Source: Rheum nobile (lineage: Eukaryota; Streptophyta; Magnoliopsida; Caryophyllales; Polygonaceae). Taken from it: a stretch of 64,000 nucleotides of DNA. Position 1 is the first letter of the stretch. Each line of letters opens with the position of its first letter. The notes beneath the pieces were generated by a model. That model saw nothing but the letters and a program-made list of their open reading frames with translations, had not been told where the DNA came from and did no database searches. The position numbers and the translations under genes were made by a program. Below are positions 10,393 to 21,808 of this stretch, in pieces. Where the stretch lies: NCBI GenBank assembly GCA_027886185.1, contig WOAB01000052.1, positions 806,001-870,000 of the forward strand, written 5' to 3'.

Positions 10393-11640
10393 AAGATGTT
10401 GCTCTCATCACTAGAGCGATGAAGAGAATATGGTCCTGAAGCAAAGGCGCTCCTCATTCCTCTGAAGGGAACAAAGATCTAAAGGATGTCGTTTGTTACC
10501 ATTGTCAAAACAAGGGACACTTTGCCAAATACTACTTCAAGAAAAAGGCAGGTCTTCCTCCAGTTCGTGAAGAAAAGCAACCAATGGTGGAAACGTGGGG
10601 AGATTCTGACTCAGAAGATGAAGAATCCTCTCATTCAATGGATGTCTGCTTGATAGCCATAGAGAATCTTCATGACTCGAAAGATTGCAACTCTGTCTCC
10701 AACATGCTATGCCTCATGGTTGAAGGTAGTCTGCATGACGCTGAGGTAAATGAATATGAACTCATTTCAAGTTTGAAAAGCAAGTCTAAAGAACAACTAG
10801 TTTTTATCATTAAAAAACTTGCTCATGAGAATAGTCTTTTAAATGAGCAGATTGGAGGAAAGGATGATACGATCTCAAGTTTGATCGATGAAAACAAAGG
10901 TTAGGCCGAAAAAATGACCAATCTTGAGAAAGTTTCATCCTCTTCCTCTAACCCTTGTGATAAATGTCTTAAGCTCACTGAAAAGATTACTCTTCTAGAA
11001 GCCTCTATTACCTCACTAGAATCAGAATATTTGATGCTGAAACTAAGCAATGCCAAGTTCTCTAGTGATTTGTCCAAAGTCAATGAGGAACAAAAAGAAA
11101 AAGGTAAAGGCATTGAGTTTGTTGCGGCCAAGTATGAAAAGAAGAAAAGGAAGAAACTTGTGCCTCGTTTTGGCATTGGATACCAACCTAAGCTTCATGT
11201 TGATGACACCCAGGTACAAAGCCCCGAAGTCGAAGGAAAACAATCTTTACGAGAAACTGGTGAAAGTTCTTCTCGTGGGAATAATCGAAAAGATTGTACA
11301 AATTCGATTGATGGGAACAAACCTTGGTATCATGGACAGAAGGCTCATTCCATTTGACTAAAGAAAGCACAAAACGCTAAGCCCAAGCATATTGATTTTC
11401 ATTCTAGGGTTGCTAACAAACCAATTTGCCATGGATAGAGCAAGTATGTGGACTTAAAGTGTCATAGGGTTTGTTGGTACTGTGGTCATTCTAGTCACTA
11501 CAAACAAGAGTGTCTCTTGAAAAGACACAATGAGGAGATTGCTCGTACTGCTAGGGAGAAAATGAATGAAAAACCTGCTATGATCAAATATGTTGCTCCC
11601 AAACCCAAGAAAGCCTAAGCTGGTCTGGGCTCGTAAGAAC
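10393..11640 (+). pseudogene. Element A gag, C-terminal part (zinc knuckles, coiled coil)
   Basis: Reading resumes at the duplicated AAGAT with DVALITRAMKRIW as in F. The first CCHC knuckle reads CYHCQNKGHFAKYY, with the last Cys changed to Tyr. A long charged coiled-coil segment follows (LISSLKSKSKEQLVFIIKKL), then a second CCHC knuckle CWYCGHSSHYKQEC near 11476-11515. Stops at 10903, 11356 and 11438 disable the frame; the ones matched to F replace Trp. Gag of this type packages element RNA into virus-like particles. Confidence 0.88.
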
Positions 11641-14600
11641 TAATCTTTTCAATACAGGTTGTGGTCTTTGTAACGTAAGGCTGTCTAGTCACATTACTAT
11701 AGACAATGTGACTCTTGTGAACAATCTCATGTTTGATCTTTTCAGTGTTGCTCAACTGTGCCAAAACAAGAAAAATAGGGTAGTCTTTACTACTGATGAT
11801 TGCTATGTTGAGTGTATTAGTACAGGGAAAATTCTGCTCAAAGGGATCTGCGAAAACAATGTCTACAAAGTTGATCCTGCTTTTATCCCTGAAAAGGACT
11901 TGTGCTTGTCGTTCATTGCTGAGACAACAGACTTGTGGCACAAGCGGTTTGGACATGCAAGTCTTTAACTTCTTTCCAAACTTCATAGACAAGAACTAAT
12001 CAACGGTCTTCCTAAGATTGAATCAACAAGTAGTGAAGTGTATGATGCTTGTGCCAAAGGTAAACATGTGAGATCTTCGTTCAAATCCAAGAAAGAGGTG
12101 AGCACAACTCGTCCTTTGGAACTAATCCACATGGATCTTTATGGGCGTATGCGCACAAAGAGCCGTGGTGGGAATCTATATGGTTTTGTTATTGTGGATC
12201 ATTTATCCAGGTATACATGGATCCTCTTTCTATCCTCGAAGGATGAAGTGTACGCTGAGTTTGAATATTGGCTCAAATCTGTCAAGAAAAGTCTAGGGTT
12301 GTCTCTTGGTTCCATTCGCACTTATCATGGAACTGAATTTGAGAACTCCCAGTTTCTATCCATTTGTAGGAGCAATGGCATAAGTTAGAACTCTGCAGCA
12401 CCCAGAACTCCGCAGAAAAATGGTGTTGTGGAAATGAAGAACATGACTCTGGAGGACATGACGTGCACCTTGCTTATTGTTAGTAGTCTTCCAAAGAGCT
12501 TCTGGGCTGAAGCTTTGAATGCTATGTGTTACGTGTTGAACAGCGTAACCATTCGCTCGCGCTGAACAAGACTCATTATGAACTCTTAAGGGGAAGAAAG
12601 CCCAATGTCTCTCATCTGCGGACTTTTGGTTGCAAGTGCTTCGTCCACAACAATGGGAAAGATAATCTTGGAAAGTTTGATCCGAGAAGTGATAAAGGCA
12701 CCTTTGTAGGATATTCTCTCCACAACAAGGCCTACAAAGTTTTCAACCAGAGGACAAGGAAAGTAGAGGAAAACATTCATGTGGTTTTTGATGAATCTGT
12801 TATGGCTGGAAACTATGTGCAGGAATAATTCATTAGTGTTCCTTCTAATGTCGGTCTCTCTTAGGATGATTGTTTTCAGCTTGTGGAAAGTAGTGTCATG
12901 GATGTCATGCCAAATAATGATGTGAACGGTGTCTCTCCTGATCAAGACAGTCATGATGGTTCATCTACTCCAAGGGATCATGGCTCTGCCGGCAACGTTG
13001 AGTCAAGTGAAGGTGCTCAGTCATTTGATTCTTCACATGTCCCCTAGGAGGAACAAAGCTCAAGTCCCATCGTTGAGGAAACAGTTGGGGAAAGTCCCGA
13101 TGCTGAGAGGACAGTTGGTGACAGTACTAATGCTGGTAATGCTGATTTCGATGATTTTGATCTCACCACTCTGCAAGTGAGAAACTACCAGCAAAAGAAT
13201 TCCCATCCAGTGCATCAAATCCTGACAGACTTTCGAAAGGGAATTCCTCATAGCACTCGTTCCCCGTTACAAAATTTATGTGTTTTCAATGCTTTTCTCT
13301 CTCCGCAAGAACCTAAAATTATAGGAGAAGCATTGAAGGATCCGGACTGGATAAATGCTATGCAAGAAGAACTCCATCAATTCGAAAGGAACAAGGTTTG
13401 GAGGCTCGTCCTTCGTTCGGGGAACAAACCTATAATAGGAACCAAGTGGGTGCTCATAAATAAGCTGGATGATCAGGGGCAAGTCACAAGGTACAAAACA
13501 AGGCTGGTGGTGAGAGGATATAACTAGCGGGAAGGAATCGATTATGACGAAACATTTGCTCATGTTGCTCGTTTGGAAGCCATACGTCTACTTTATGCAT
13601 ACTCATCTTTTCATGGCTTCAAACTGCAACAAATGGATGTAAATACTACCTTCTTGAATGGAGTTCTCAATAAGGAAGTCTATATGGAGCAAACCCTCGG
13701 ATTTGAAGATGCCTCTCAACATGATCATGTCTATATTCTTGACAAGGCATTGTATGGTCTTAAGCAGGCTCCCAGGGCCTAGTATGATAGGCTATCCCAG
13801 TTCCTCTTATCACATGGATACATTCGAGGGAAGGTTGACAAGACTTTGTTCCTACTCAAGGAAGGAAAGCATACTCTAGTTGTGCAAGTCTATGTGGATG
13901 ACATCATCTTCAGGTCCACAGATGACAAACTAGTTCAAATATTCTCAAGTCTTATGGCCAGTGAATTTGAGATGAGCATGGTTGGGGAACTGAAGTTCTT
14001 CTTGGGTCTTCAAGTATCTGAGGGAGAAGATGGAACAAGAGTACATCAACAGAAGTATCTCCGGGAGTATATCAAGATGTTCGGAATGTCCGATGCAAAG
14101 CCCTTCACCACTCCCATATCTCCCAATAATCCCATGGGAAAGGACGAACATGAAAAGGGAGTTGACCCAACACTCTATCGAGGAATCATAGGTTCGCTCC
14201 TTTATCTTACTGCTAGTAGACCTGATATTATGTATAGTGTGTGTCTATGTGCTCGATTTCAGGCTGATCCCAAGGAAATACACCTCAAGACATTGAAAAG
14301 AATTCTGAGATACTTGAAGGGGACAGATGATCTTTGTCTGTGGTATCCCAGGGGATGCAACTTCGATCTGGTTGGATACACATATGCTTACTTCGCAGGG
14401 AGCAAAGTGGATAGAAAGTCTACATCAAGAATGGATCAGTTCCTTGGGCCATGCTTAGTTTCCTAGGGGTCGAAAAAGAAAAATTCAGTTGCTTTGTCAA
14501 CTATAGAAGCCGAATACATAGCCGTCGTAGCTTGTTGTACTCAACTCCTATGGCTCAAGCAACAACTCAGTGACTATGGTATTCTTCTTGACTTTGTTCC

Positions 14601-14835
14601 TATTCTTTGTGACAATACTAGTGCTATAAATATCTCCAAGAATCATATACAACACTCACGCACCAAGCATATTGAGATAAGACATCACTTCTTACGTGAT
14701 TGTGTGGAGAAAGGGTTGGTTTCCATGGAGTTCTGTGGAACCAAGGATCAAATCGCTGACATTTTCACCAAGGCACTCAATAGGGAACCCTTTGAACAAT
14801 TTCGCGTGAAACTTGGTATGATCTCTCTTAACTAA
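11641..14835 (+). pseudogene. Element A pol (protease trace, integrase, RT, RNase H)
   Basis: The order is copia-type: integrase before RT. NTGCG near 11660 may be a mutated D-S/T-G protease site, with much of protease missing. The integrase zinc region (WHKRFGHAS) starts near 11937; the first core Asp is in MDLYG (12131). In SDHGTEFEN of G the second Asp reads Tyr here. RT has [15 protein letters not shown] and YVDD at 13891-13902. RNase H has LVGYT, STIEAEYIA and [10 protein letters not shown] and ends at the stop at 14833. At least eight in-frame stops are present (for example 11966, 12388, 12862, 13045, 13525, 13780, 14464), mostly TAG where G or F has Gln or Trp. Confidence 0.93.
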
Positions 14836-15677
14836 ATGTCTACATGTTATGTTCCCTCGATGATTGGCTAAAATACTTGGTAAATTGTTGCCGTGTAAGT
14901 GTCGTGTATTGATTTGCAATATTTCCCTTGATCATTGTATGAATAACATGCTTCACTTCTTGCGTGTACTTCTCTTATTTGCAAATTTCTTACATGATCA
15001 TCCATGCTTTCATAATAATAATTGGATCAGCTTTCTTTCGGCCCAAAAGAGTCAACTTGATGTATTGATCCCTCATTATAAGCCCAAATGATTGTTGACT
15101 CTATAACTTACCCTAGCCATCATGCTTGATGCTCCCTATGAGCCCCTCTAATCATACACAACTGGGAGCCTCTCTTTCATTATTAAACATTATTAAAAAC
15201 TCTCGTATATTTTATGTATGATGTTCTTTGTACCCTCTATGGTAACATTACCCCCGCATCACACCCTTCTACTTTTTCGGAAAGTTGAGAAAATGGATCG
15301 TCGCCTTTGTGGTCTGTGGTTGGGATCTGACAAGTATGAAGTGTAATGATGGCCTACAACTGCTTGGGAAGTGTTGTGTGCATTTAGGGTTTAAGCGATG
15401 GACACGTGATGTTTGATGGGCTCGAGACCTTGTAGGCTTTGATGTATTTGGACATAATCTATCACAAGATTTAATTTTTGAAGGCAAAAAATATGGCTGT
15501 GTTCTTTGGAAAAGATTGAAGGAGAAGATATTGTGTGTTATCTTTGGCAACCGAAAAGATCTGCTTGGGATCTATAAATCTGACATCTCTAAGGTAACTT
15601 CTTTTCACCGCTTCTAATTGCTTCTCATGTCTCTAACTCTCTTGCCTTCTCTGCCTCATCTCTCCCAAAGCTCCCAA
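14836..15677 (+). other. Spacer between pol and ORF3 of A
   Basis: No credible protein. The first 60 bp (GTCTACATGTTATGTTCCC) match F's sequence at about 45965-46025 on the other strand, so the spacer is part of the family and not a new insertion. Confidence 0.6.
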
Positions 15678-17422
15678 ATGGCCTCCTCATCCAACATCCA
15701 TATTGAAGGCGCCTAGGATCTTCAAAGCCTTCTTCACAAACTTTATGTGATGGGAACCGACCCCTCCATCCTCGCTACCATCGCGCAAGCCACCCCCTCC
15801 ACTTCCTCTCACGAAGCTCCCAACCCTCCACAAACAGCCACCACCTCAAACCCGGTCCCGCAACCCCCATCGCCTTCTCCTTCCAATCTCACAATGGTAC
15901 CCTACACTGCCCCCAAGTCACCCTCACCACCTCCTGTCCCCGCAAACCCTACCTCAAACCTTAACCATGTCGCCCCACTGTTATCTCCTCCAACGACAAG
16001 GAGGAGGTACATTCTTCTCCTACCCAACCTGATACGGAGACAGATGAGTGTCTCGGCGATGCCACAACGGCGACGCCGACTGAGGCGGAGATCCTCGCTG
16101 CCACCACGGCCCAAATCAAAGGGGTTGTGCACAATCTGGAGAAGGAATTGGTTAATGATGAGGCTGACGCATCACTGCCGAAAGGACTCAAGTTCTTTGG
16201 TAGGGTCAAAATAGGGTGCCCTCCCAAACACAAGACCAGGGCCCAACCTCAAGTCGTAAAGGCCATTCCAGTGAGCTCGGACGACGAGTGTGAGTTGGAA
16301 GAGATGAAGGACATGAGCCAATGTTGTCTACAACTCATGTTTGCAAGTATCTGAGCGCAAACCCAAGTGTGCCAAGGTGTCTACAGCTCCTGTTCGCAAG
16401 AGCCAACGTTGCCAAGGGGCAAAATCCAAGGCGAAGGCTGAGTTGGAAGAGATGAAGGACTTGAGTCACAAAGGGATTGTGAGGGAACTGTTGGTCGATC
16501 CTGAAGAAAAATGTTGTACGGGAACTTGTTTTGATTCTGCAAGCTCAGAAATGGGATCACTTATTCATTGAGGCGGAGTCTGTTGATGAAGAACAACTAA
16601 GGGCATTCAACTCCACCTTCATCATTGAGGTCCGGCCCCACGCCATTCTACTATTCTAGGCAGTTATACGCTAGAGGGCATAACTCCTGTGTTCCATAGC
16701 ATGGAACTAAGTCTCATTTTGGGGGTTACTCATTCTGGCTATGATGAGTATCCAAAGGGGCGTTGGCCAAAGGATTTTCCTTACCAGGAAGTGGTTCGCC
16801 GAGTTGCCGAGATCTCCTCCCCACCCGAATCTGGAGCTTTGGATACCTCCTCCACGTTTGTTGTAAACAAGGTACTTTTCACTACCTGATCTACAACATC
16901 ACTCTGAGGGAACAAAAGAGAAACAAGTTGCTGATTTTGGATGTGGTCCTTCTCGCGAAGCTGCTTGATAAGGAATCTATCAATTTGCCTAGAGTGATGA
17001 TGCATCATATGGCCCATGCGAGGAATACTGATCATCACGCATTACCGTACCCTAACGCCGTTAAGAAAATTCTAGAGTACCACAAGGTGTACAACGGGGA
17101 AACTGAAAACTTCTTCTTTTCACGGAGTCTGAATACGAGTAATCTTCACAAGATGCAGTTTGTTCTGAAAGAAGGAGTAGGGTGGGTTAAGGTCGAGCCC
17201 GAGCCCAAGGTAGATGTTGATGAAGAAGAGTCTGATGGTGCAGACTCTAAGGGGGAATAGAAGAATGAGCCCAGTATGGATTTTGACATGATAACAACTA
17301 TGAGGAGGCTGTCTCGCGCAATTTCTGTTTTGGCGGAACAGCAAAGGCGTCTTATGGAGGAAGTGCGTGCTTTGATTGCTATTCATACTTCAGCTCCCTC
17401 TGCAGGCACCGATGGTGCTTGA
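15678..17422 (+). pseudogene. Element A ORF3 (env-position protein), broken
   Basis: Homologous along its length to F's intact ORF3. It starts MASSSNIHIEGA at 15678, has a stop at 15714, then MGTDPSILATIAQATPST, a Pro-rich region, and from about 16690 the conserved core (YPKGRWPKDFPYQE, VVNKVL, LLILDVVLL, MMHHMAHARNTDHHA, KKILEYHKVYN), ending TDGA stop at 17422. Frameshifts at about 16000, 16340, 16510 and 16870 and a stop at 17258 disable it. Confidence 0.85.
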
Positions 17423-17642
17423 TTCGTCTTTCTCCGGCTAACTAATCCTGCTTTTGTTCCCAGCACATCTACTCCTTAGTTGCTTTGCTTTTCATTTTTC
17501 ATGTTCCTTGTGTTTGCCTTGATTGGCCTATTGATCTTGTTTGATTATTTTGCTTATTTAATAGTCGTCCGTGCATGTAGTCTTTGCTTGTTTTTTCTAT
17601 TAATAAAAAAGGGGTTGGTTGCTTATCATGATGTGTTATCTT
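17423..17642 (+). other. A 3' non-coding segment, left of G
   Basis: T-rich sequence with no gene; ends in the ATCTT target duplication (17638-17642) of element G and resumes at 28247. Confidence 0.7.
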
Positions 17643-18767
17643 TGTAGGATCGTGATTGTTAGATAAAAACTTAAGGAACTCAGAATATCAATTCTCAGTT
17701 CCTTTCATAGCGGAAATAAACAATCAAACAAATGACAAGTTCCTTATAGTGAAAACATTTGATTGCCAACTAGCAATCCAGGATAAAAACCACTATCTTT
17801 TTTTTTGAAAGGATTTCAAAGTCTACTTCTTGATTTCTTATCTCTTTTGGTTACAGCTTATCCTAGGAACGAACACACAGTTCCTTTGTCTTACACACAG
17901 TTAGACAATCCTAGATAACTTAACACAATCAATAATCAATCCAAGAAACAGAGTTTTGCACCTAGGAACTATCACTTACAGTCACAGGAACTTAGCCCTC
18001 AACTCTTCTTCCTTGACTGGTTCCTCTTGATCTCTGTTTGCTTTGATGTTCTTGTTTGGAGGTTCACACTAGATATTTGCTAATGAGTGTGAGTCGTGTT
18101 TCAGTGCTTGAAGATAACCCTTGGGTTAGTCTTCCTTTTATAGAGGATTCTTCGCAGCTCGATCCTCTCTGGGTTCCCACAGATTGAGCTTGCCCTAGGA
18201 TAAGTGGTTCTCCTTGGTCCACGTTGTTCTTGGCATGTGCAAACAACCTAGGCAGCTCAGATTCCTTCTAGGTTAGTCAACCTCTTCAGCCAAGTCATTC
18301 TCCAGCTTTCTTTGTCCGAGGTTCGACACTCTGGGCGTTTGGGAATTGACTTCTGGACAGCGACAGGTTCCATGTCCTGTCGCTTTCACCTTTCTCTGTC
18401 TGAGGTTCGGCGTTCTAGGTGTCTTGAAGTATTGCTCTTGGATGGTGGCAGGCTTTTGGAAGCTTCGGACAAGTCATTTTCAACAACTTTTGTCCGAGGT
18501 TGTGTGTCCCCAGATTTTTCGGGAATCGCAATGTCGCATGCTGCGTTCTGGGCACACCTGGGTTCCTCTGGTTTCCTTCATCTGTCTTGTTCCTTTGGTT
18601 CCCTTGTCCTGTTTGGCTTTCTTGTCTTCGGTATGTTCCTGTGGTTCCTTAAAACACATCTTTGAGATAAAACATTAGTATCATAATATTTGTCATTGTC
18701 AAAAGTAGAGAAACTGAGAAAAGGAACTCTCAGGGGAACCTAAATTCCAGAGTTCCGTTTCCTAACA
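17643..18767 (-). repeat. 3' LTR of element G
   Basis: 1125 bp; nearly identical to the 5' LTR. The outer end reads CTACA here and CTATA in the 5' LTR. U3 contains three spaced copies of a TGTCCGAGGTTCG word (about 18313, 18397, 18487). TATAAAAG (minus) at 18135-18142. Confidence 0.95.
18135..18142 (-). promoter_or_regulatory. TATA box, 3' LTR of G
   Basis: TATAAAAG on the minus strand, conserved in both G LTRs. Confidence 0.6.
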
Positions 18768-19371
18768 ATTTCCCTCTTTTTGATGATGACAAATACAAGG
18801 AACCTGGCAATCATAATAGGACTTTGAATTTCATGAGACCATATTGAGTTTAAGGAACTAAAACATTACGGATTAGTGATAGGGCATTCAATGGTTGCAA
18901 ATTCCCCCTAAGCAAGTGAACGAGTTTATTTCAAATTCCCCCTTAGAAGTAGAACTAGTTCAGAGTTCCTATTAGTTCAGTAGTCTCCAAAGTTCAAGGT
19001 TCCTATCCTTTTCTTCCCCCTTTTGACATCATCGAAAAGATTAAGTACGAGTTAAGAACATGATATCCAAGAGAATATACAATTGCATCAAACCCATAAC
19101 AGAAGCATAATGGAAACTTAAGGCAAAGGCAAATTAATCATAGAAACGAAGCCAAAATATAAACATTAAAGCTTAAACTGATCATTGTTCAAGGACGGGT
19201 AGGACACAATACAACCAACATAAGCCAACAACAAAAACAACAAACTGCAAAGACAACAACAAAAGCAATCATTAGGAAAGACGACAAATGGATAGAAGAG
19301 GGGAGTAGGATCCTAAGGAAAACTACTAGCACGCTGTGGTGTTTTAGCACTGAGAACCAGAACAAGCGTTC
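18768..19371 (-). other. G 3' non-coding region with repeated polypurine tracts
   Basis: On the minus strand, the LTR-proximal tract AAAAAGAGGGAAAT (18768-18781) is preceded by further GGGGGAA tracts near 18903, 18940 and 19015. Repeated purine tracts here are a reported Sirevirus hallmark. The rest is AT-rich without a gene. Confidence 0.7.
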
Positions 19372-20982
19372 CTATGGTAGAGCAACGGCCTCCACTTCAG
19401 CATCTTTGTCGACAGTTCCTATATTTTGGCCCGTGGCCTGATGGGCACTGATTGCACCTTGCCAATCCTTCTGAAGAACTTCTACCAGAGCCACAACAGC
19501 AGAACGAATATGCCCCAACTCTCTTACTTGATCATGGACGGCGACCGGGATAGCAGTCGAGCCCACCATGATAGCCTTTTCAATACGATCCAGAGCAGTA
19601 AGGATCACAGAGGAGTCTGGAGAGGGGTTGAGATGTGGCTGGGAACTAGAAGGGGCCTTGGAACTGGCCTTTTCCTTAGGCAGTTGAGCTTGAGCTTCAT
19701 AAAGGGGATCTTGTTGTTCCTTTGTCTTCAACTTCCGAACTGTGGCCATGGTAAGACACTTGCTGTAGACTGTCTCAGGCAGATCAATTGGGTATTGGTG
19801 AAGGTTGGAGAGAATGTTTTTGATGATATGAGGGAAGGGTGAAGCATGGGAGTCATGGGATGAGCAAAACTGCATGTGGGCTAAGATAATGCGAGGGAGA
19901 TCCAATTGAACACCAGAGAGCACCTTGTCCATATAGATGGCATATGTGATGAGAACATTGTTCTGGTGCTCCTGTCTGGGAACCAGATTGCGGGTGATCC
20001 AGAAGTGTAACAACTTGTTTGCGATGGAGAGATCCTTTGTCTCCAAAGATGAGGGGGAGGCGCCATCATAGATTTTCTTGATCACTGCTCCCTTGGATTT
20101 GTAGCCCTTTCCTTTGGGCCATCCCTTCTTTTGAGGCAGAATGCCAAACCCAGACCTTGACTCGATCCCTAGAGCAGACGCAATTAGGTTGGCGGACAGA
20201 GGATAGCTGGTTCCTTTCCATATAAGAATGGCGTCGTTACAGGGAGAGTTCTTCTTCGCAGGCACAAACTCCATAGATTGGTAAAACAAGCGGACCACCT
20301 CATCAGAAGCAGAGAAGGGTTCAAACAGCATCTCGTCCCATCCTTGAAACTGCAGCAGAGAATGGAACTCATCCAGGGCTTCTCCAAACATTTCCTCATC
20401 TTCTTCTTCCAGTTCTTGGGTCCAGAACTCCTTGCCGATTATGAGAGGCTTAAGGATCTTCCTCTTAGAGAAGAAAGAGGAGACTTGACCCAGGGAGGAG
20501 GAGGCAGAGAGGGAGGTGATTTTGGCTCTTTTAGTGGATTTGGTTTCATAGGGAACTATGGCTTGGGAACTTCTCTTTCTCTGTTGTATTCTAGTGGCGA
20601 CAGAGGGACCAGGGTTAGAAGTGGTTTTGGATTTGAGGCTTACTGGTGAGGGCTCAGGGCTGATGAGCTTTTGGAGAGTCTGGTCAGGCGAGGAGTCATG
20701 AGAACCCCCTTCGGAGACGGTTTTGGTAGCCGATTCCGAAGCCAGAGAGATGGCCATGGCTTTCTCCTCACCCTTGGGCTTTGTTGGCTCCTTGGGTTCC
20801 TCTTCGGCTTTCTCTTCAGGTTCCTCCACTATTTTCTCCATAGGTTTCTCTTCCGGTTGGGATTTATGAGAGGAGATGGCAGAAATGGGTTTAGAGGATG
20901 AAGCTGCCTTCTTTTCTCTAAAGGCTTTGAGAAGGGCAGCCTCATCTTCGTCTTGAACAAGGTTAGGGTTTAGATCGGCCAT
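19372..20982 (-). CDS. Element G ORF3, env-position protein, intact (536 aa)
   Basis: Uninterrupted frame from MADLNPNLVQDEDE to EAVALP, downstream of pol in the same orientation. Residues 1-150 are Lys/Glu/Ser-rich and disordered-looking, with basic patches (QQRKRSS, STKRAKI) that could be nuclear signals. The middle, about 185-400, is the conserved core shared with F and A: LFYQSMEF, ALGIESRSGFG, NKLLHFWITRNLVPR, LPRIILAHMQF, ASPFPHIIKNIL. A helical C-terminus follows. I see no signal peptide or membrane segment. The core resembles the plant family annotated as 'putative plant transposon protein' (from memory PF20167, unverified). Function unknown; the position is that of env-like ORFs in some Sireviruses. 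Confidence 0.85.
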   Translation of the reverse strand: MADLNPNLVQDEDEAALLKAFREKKAASSSKPISAISSHKSQPEEKPMEKIVEEPEEKAEEEPKEPTKPKGEEKAMAISLASESATKTVSEGGSHDSSPDQTLQKLISPEPSPVSLKSKTTSNPGPSVATRIQQRKRSSQAIVPYETKSTKRAKITSLSASSSLGQVSSFFSKRKILKPLIIGKEFWTQELEEEDEEMFGEALDEFHSLLQFQGWDEMLFEPFSASDEVVRLFYQSMEFVPAKKNSPCNDAILIWKGTSYPLSANLIASALGIESRSGFGILPQKKGWPKGKGYKSKGAVIKKIYDGASPSSLETKDLSIANKLLHFWITRNLVPRQEHQNNVLITYAIYMDKVLSGVQLDLPRIILAHMQFCSSHDSHASPFPHIIKNILSNLHQYPIDLPETVYSKCLTMATVRKLKTKEQQDPLYEAQAQLPKEKASSKAPSSSQPHLNPSPDSSVILTALDRIEKAIMVGSTAIPVAVHDQVRELGHIRSAVVALVEVLQKDWQGAISAHQATGQNIGTVDKDAEVEAVALP

Positions 20983-21808
20983 TTTTTAAGAGCTTAAGGA
21001 TTTTTGTGTTTGAGAGAAATGAGAGGCAGAGGATCAGATAGATGGTGAGTTGTGGGTTCAGCTTGGAGCAAATGTGCAACTCTTTAAGGGCGATGAAGGC
21101 TGAGATGACCGTAGAACCAAATCCAGCCGTTGAGAAGATCAAGGTAAATCTGGGGCATTGAATACTCTTGCAGCTTTTCGGAACGGCTAACCCATTTTCA
21201 AAACTTATCCATTTAGAGAGGAGCGATGTCTGCCATCTGATAAGACCATTCTGAGCCTCTGCAGTTTGTCATAAATAATCTTCTGGGAAGTGCCAATCTA
21301 GCCGTTGGAGAGACGTTTAATCCTCGTTCCTTTTTGGAGAAGTGTTCAGCGTGCTAGAGGAGCATATGGGAACCTTTGATGTGGGTTAACATAATGGAAG
21401 CAAAAAGTATGTTCCCATAAAAGGAATCAGGGTAGGCTCTTTATCGCATTGCACAATAATTCTCAGAGAGGGTTTTAGAGATGGATCATAGAGAATTAAC
21501 TTGAGCAATGAGGCAAGGGTGGGTCTTAGTACACAATCATCATTTCGGCTTGTATTGTTGGGAAAGAAATATGATCAGATTGTGACTTTTGGGCCATGAA
21601 GAAAACTTGAACAAAGAGGAATTGAGAGAATAGTGAGGACCAAAAGGAGACGATCCAGAAAAATTTAATCTAAGCCTTTTTAAGAAACCATTATGACAAG
21701 AAGGGTTTGTAGCAAAAGATATAACACAAGGACATCAGGACTTAACAAGTTAAATATCTTAGACTAGTCAATCAGGGGAACTGGAAAGAATTCTTTGAAC
21801 TGAGGTCA
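20983..21808 (-). other. G spacer between pol and ORF3
   Basis: About 0.8 kb without a protein. Such a spacer also occurs in A and F. It may hold a promoter or splice acceptor for ORF3, which I cannot identify with confidence. Confidence 0.5.

Noticed and set aside
19426..19842. 138-codon plus-strand frame opposite G ORF3
   Set aside because: Antisense shadow of the intact minus-strand ORF3, with no recognisable domain.
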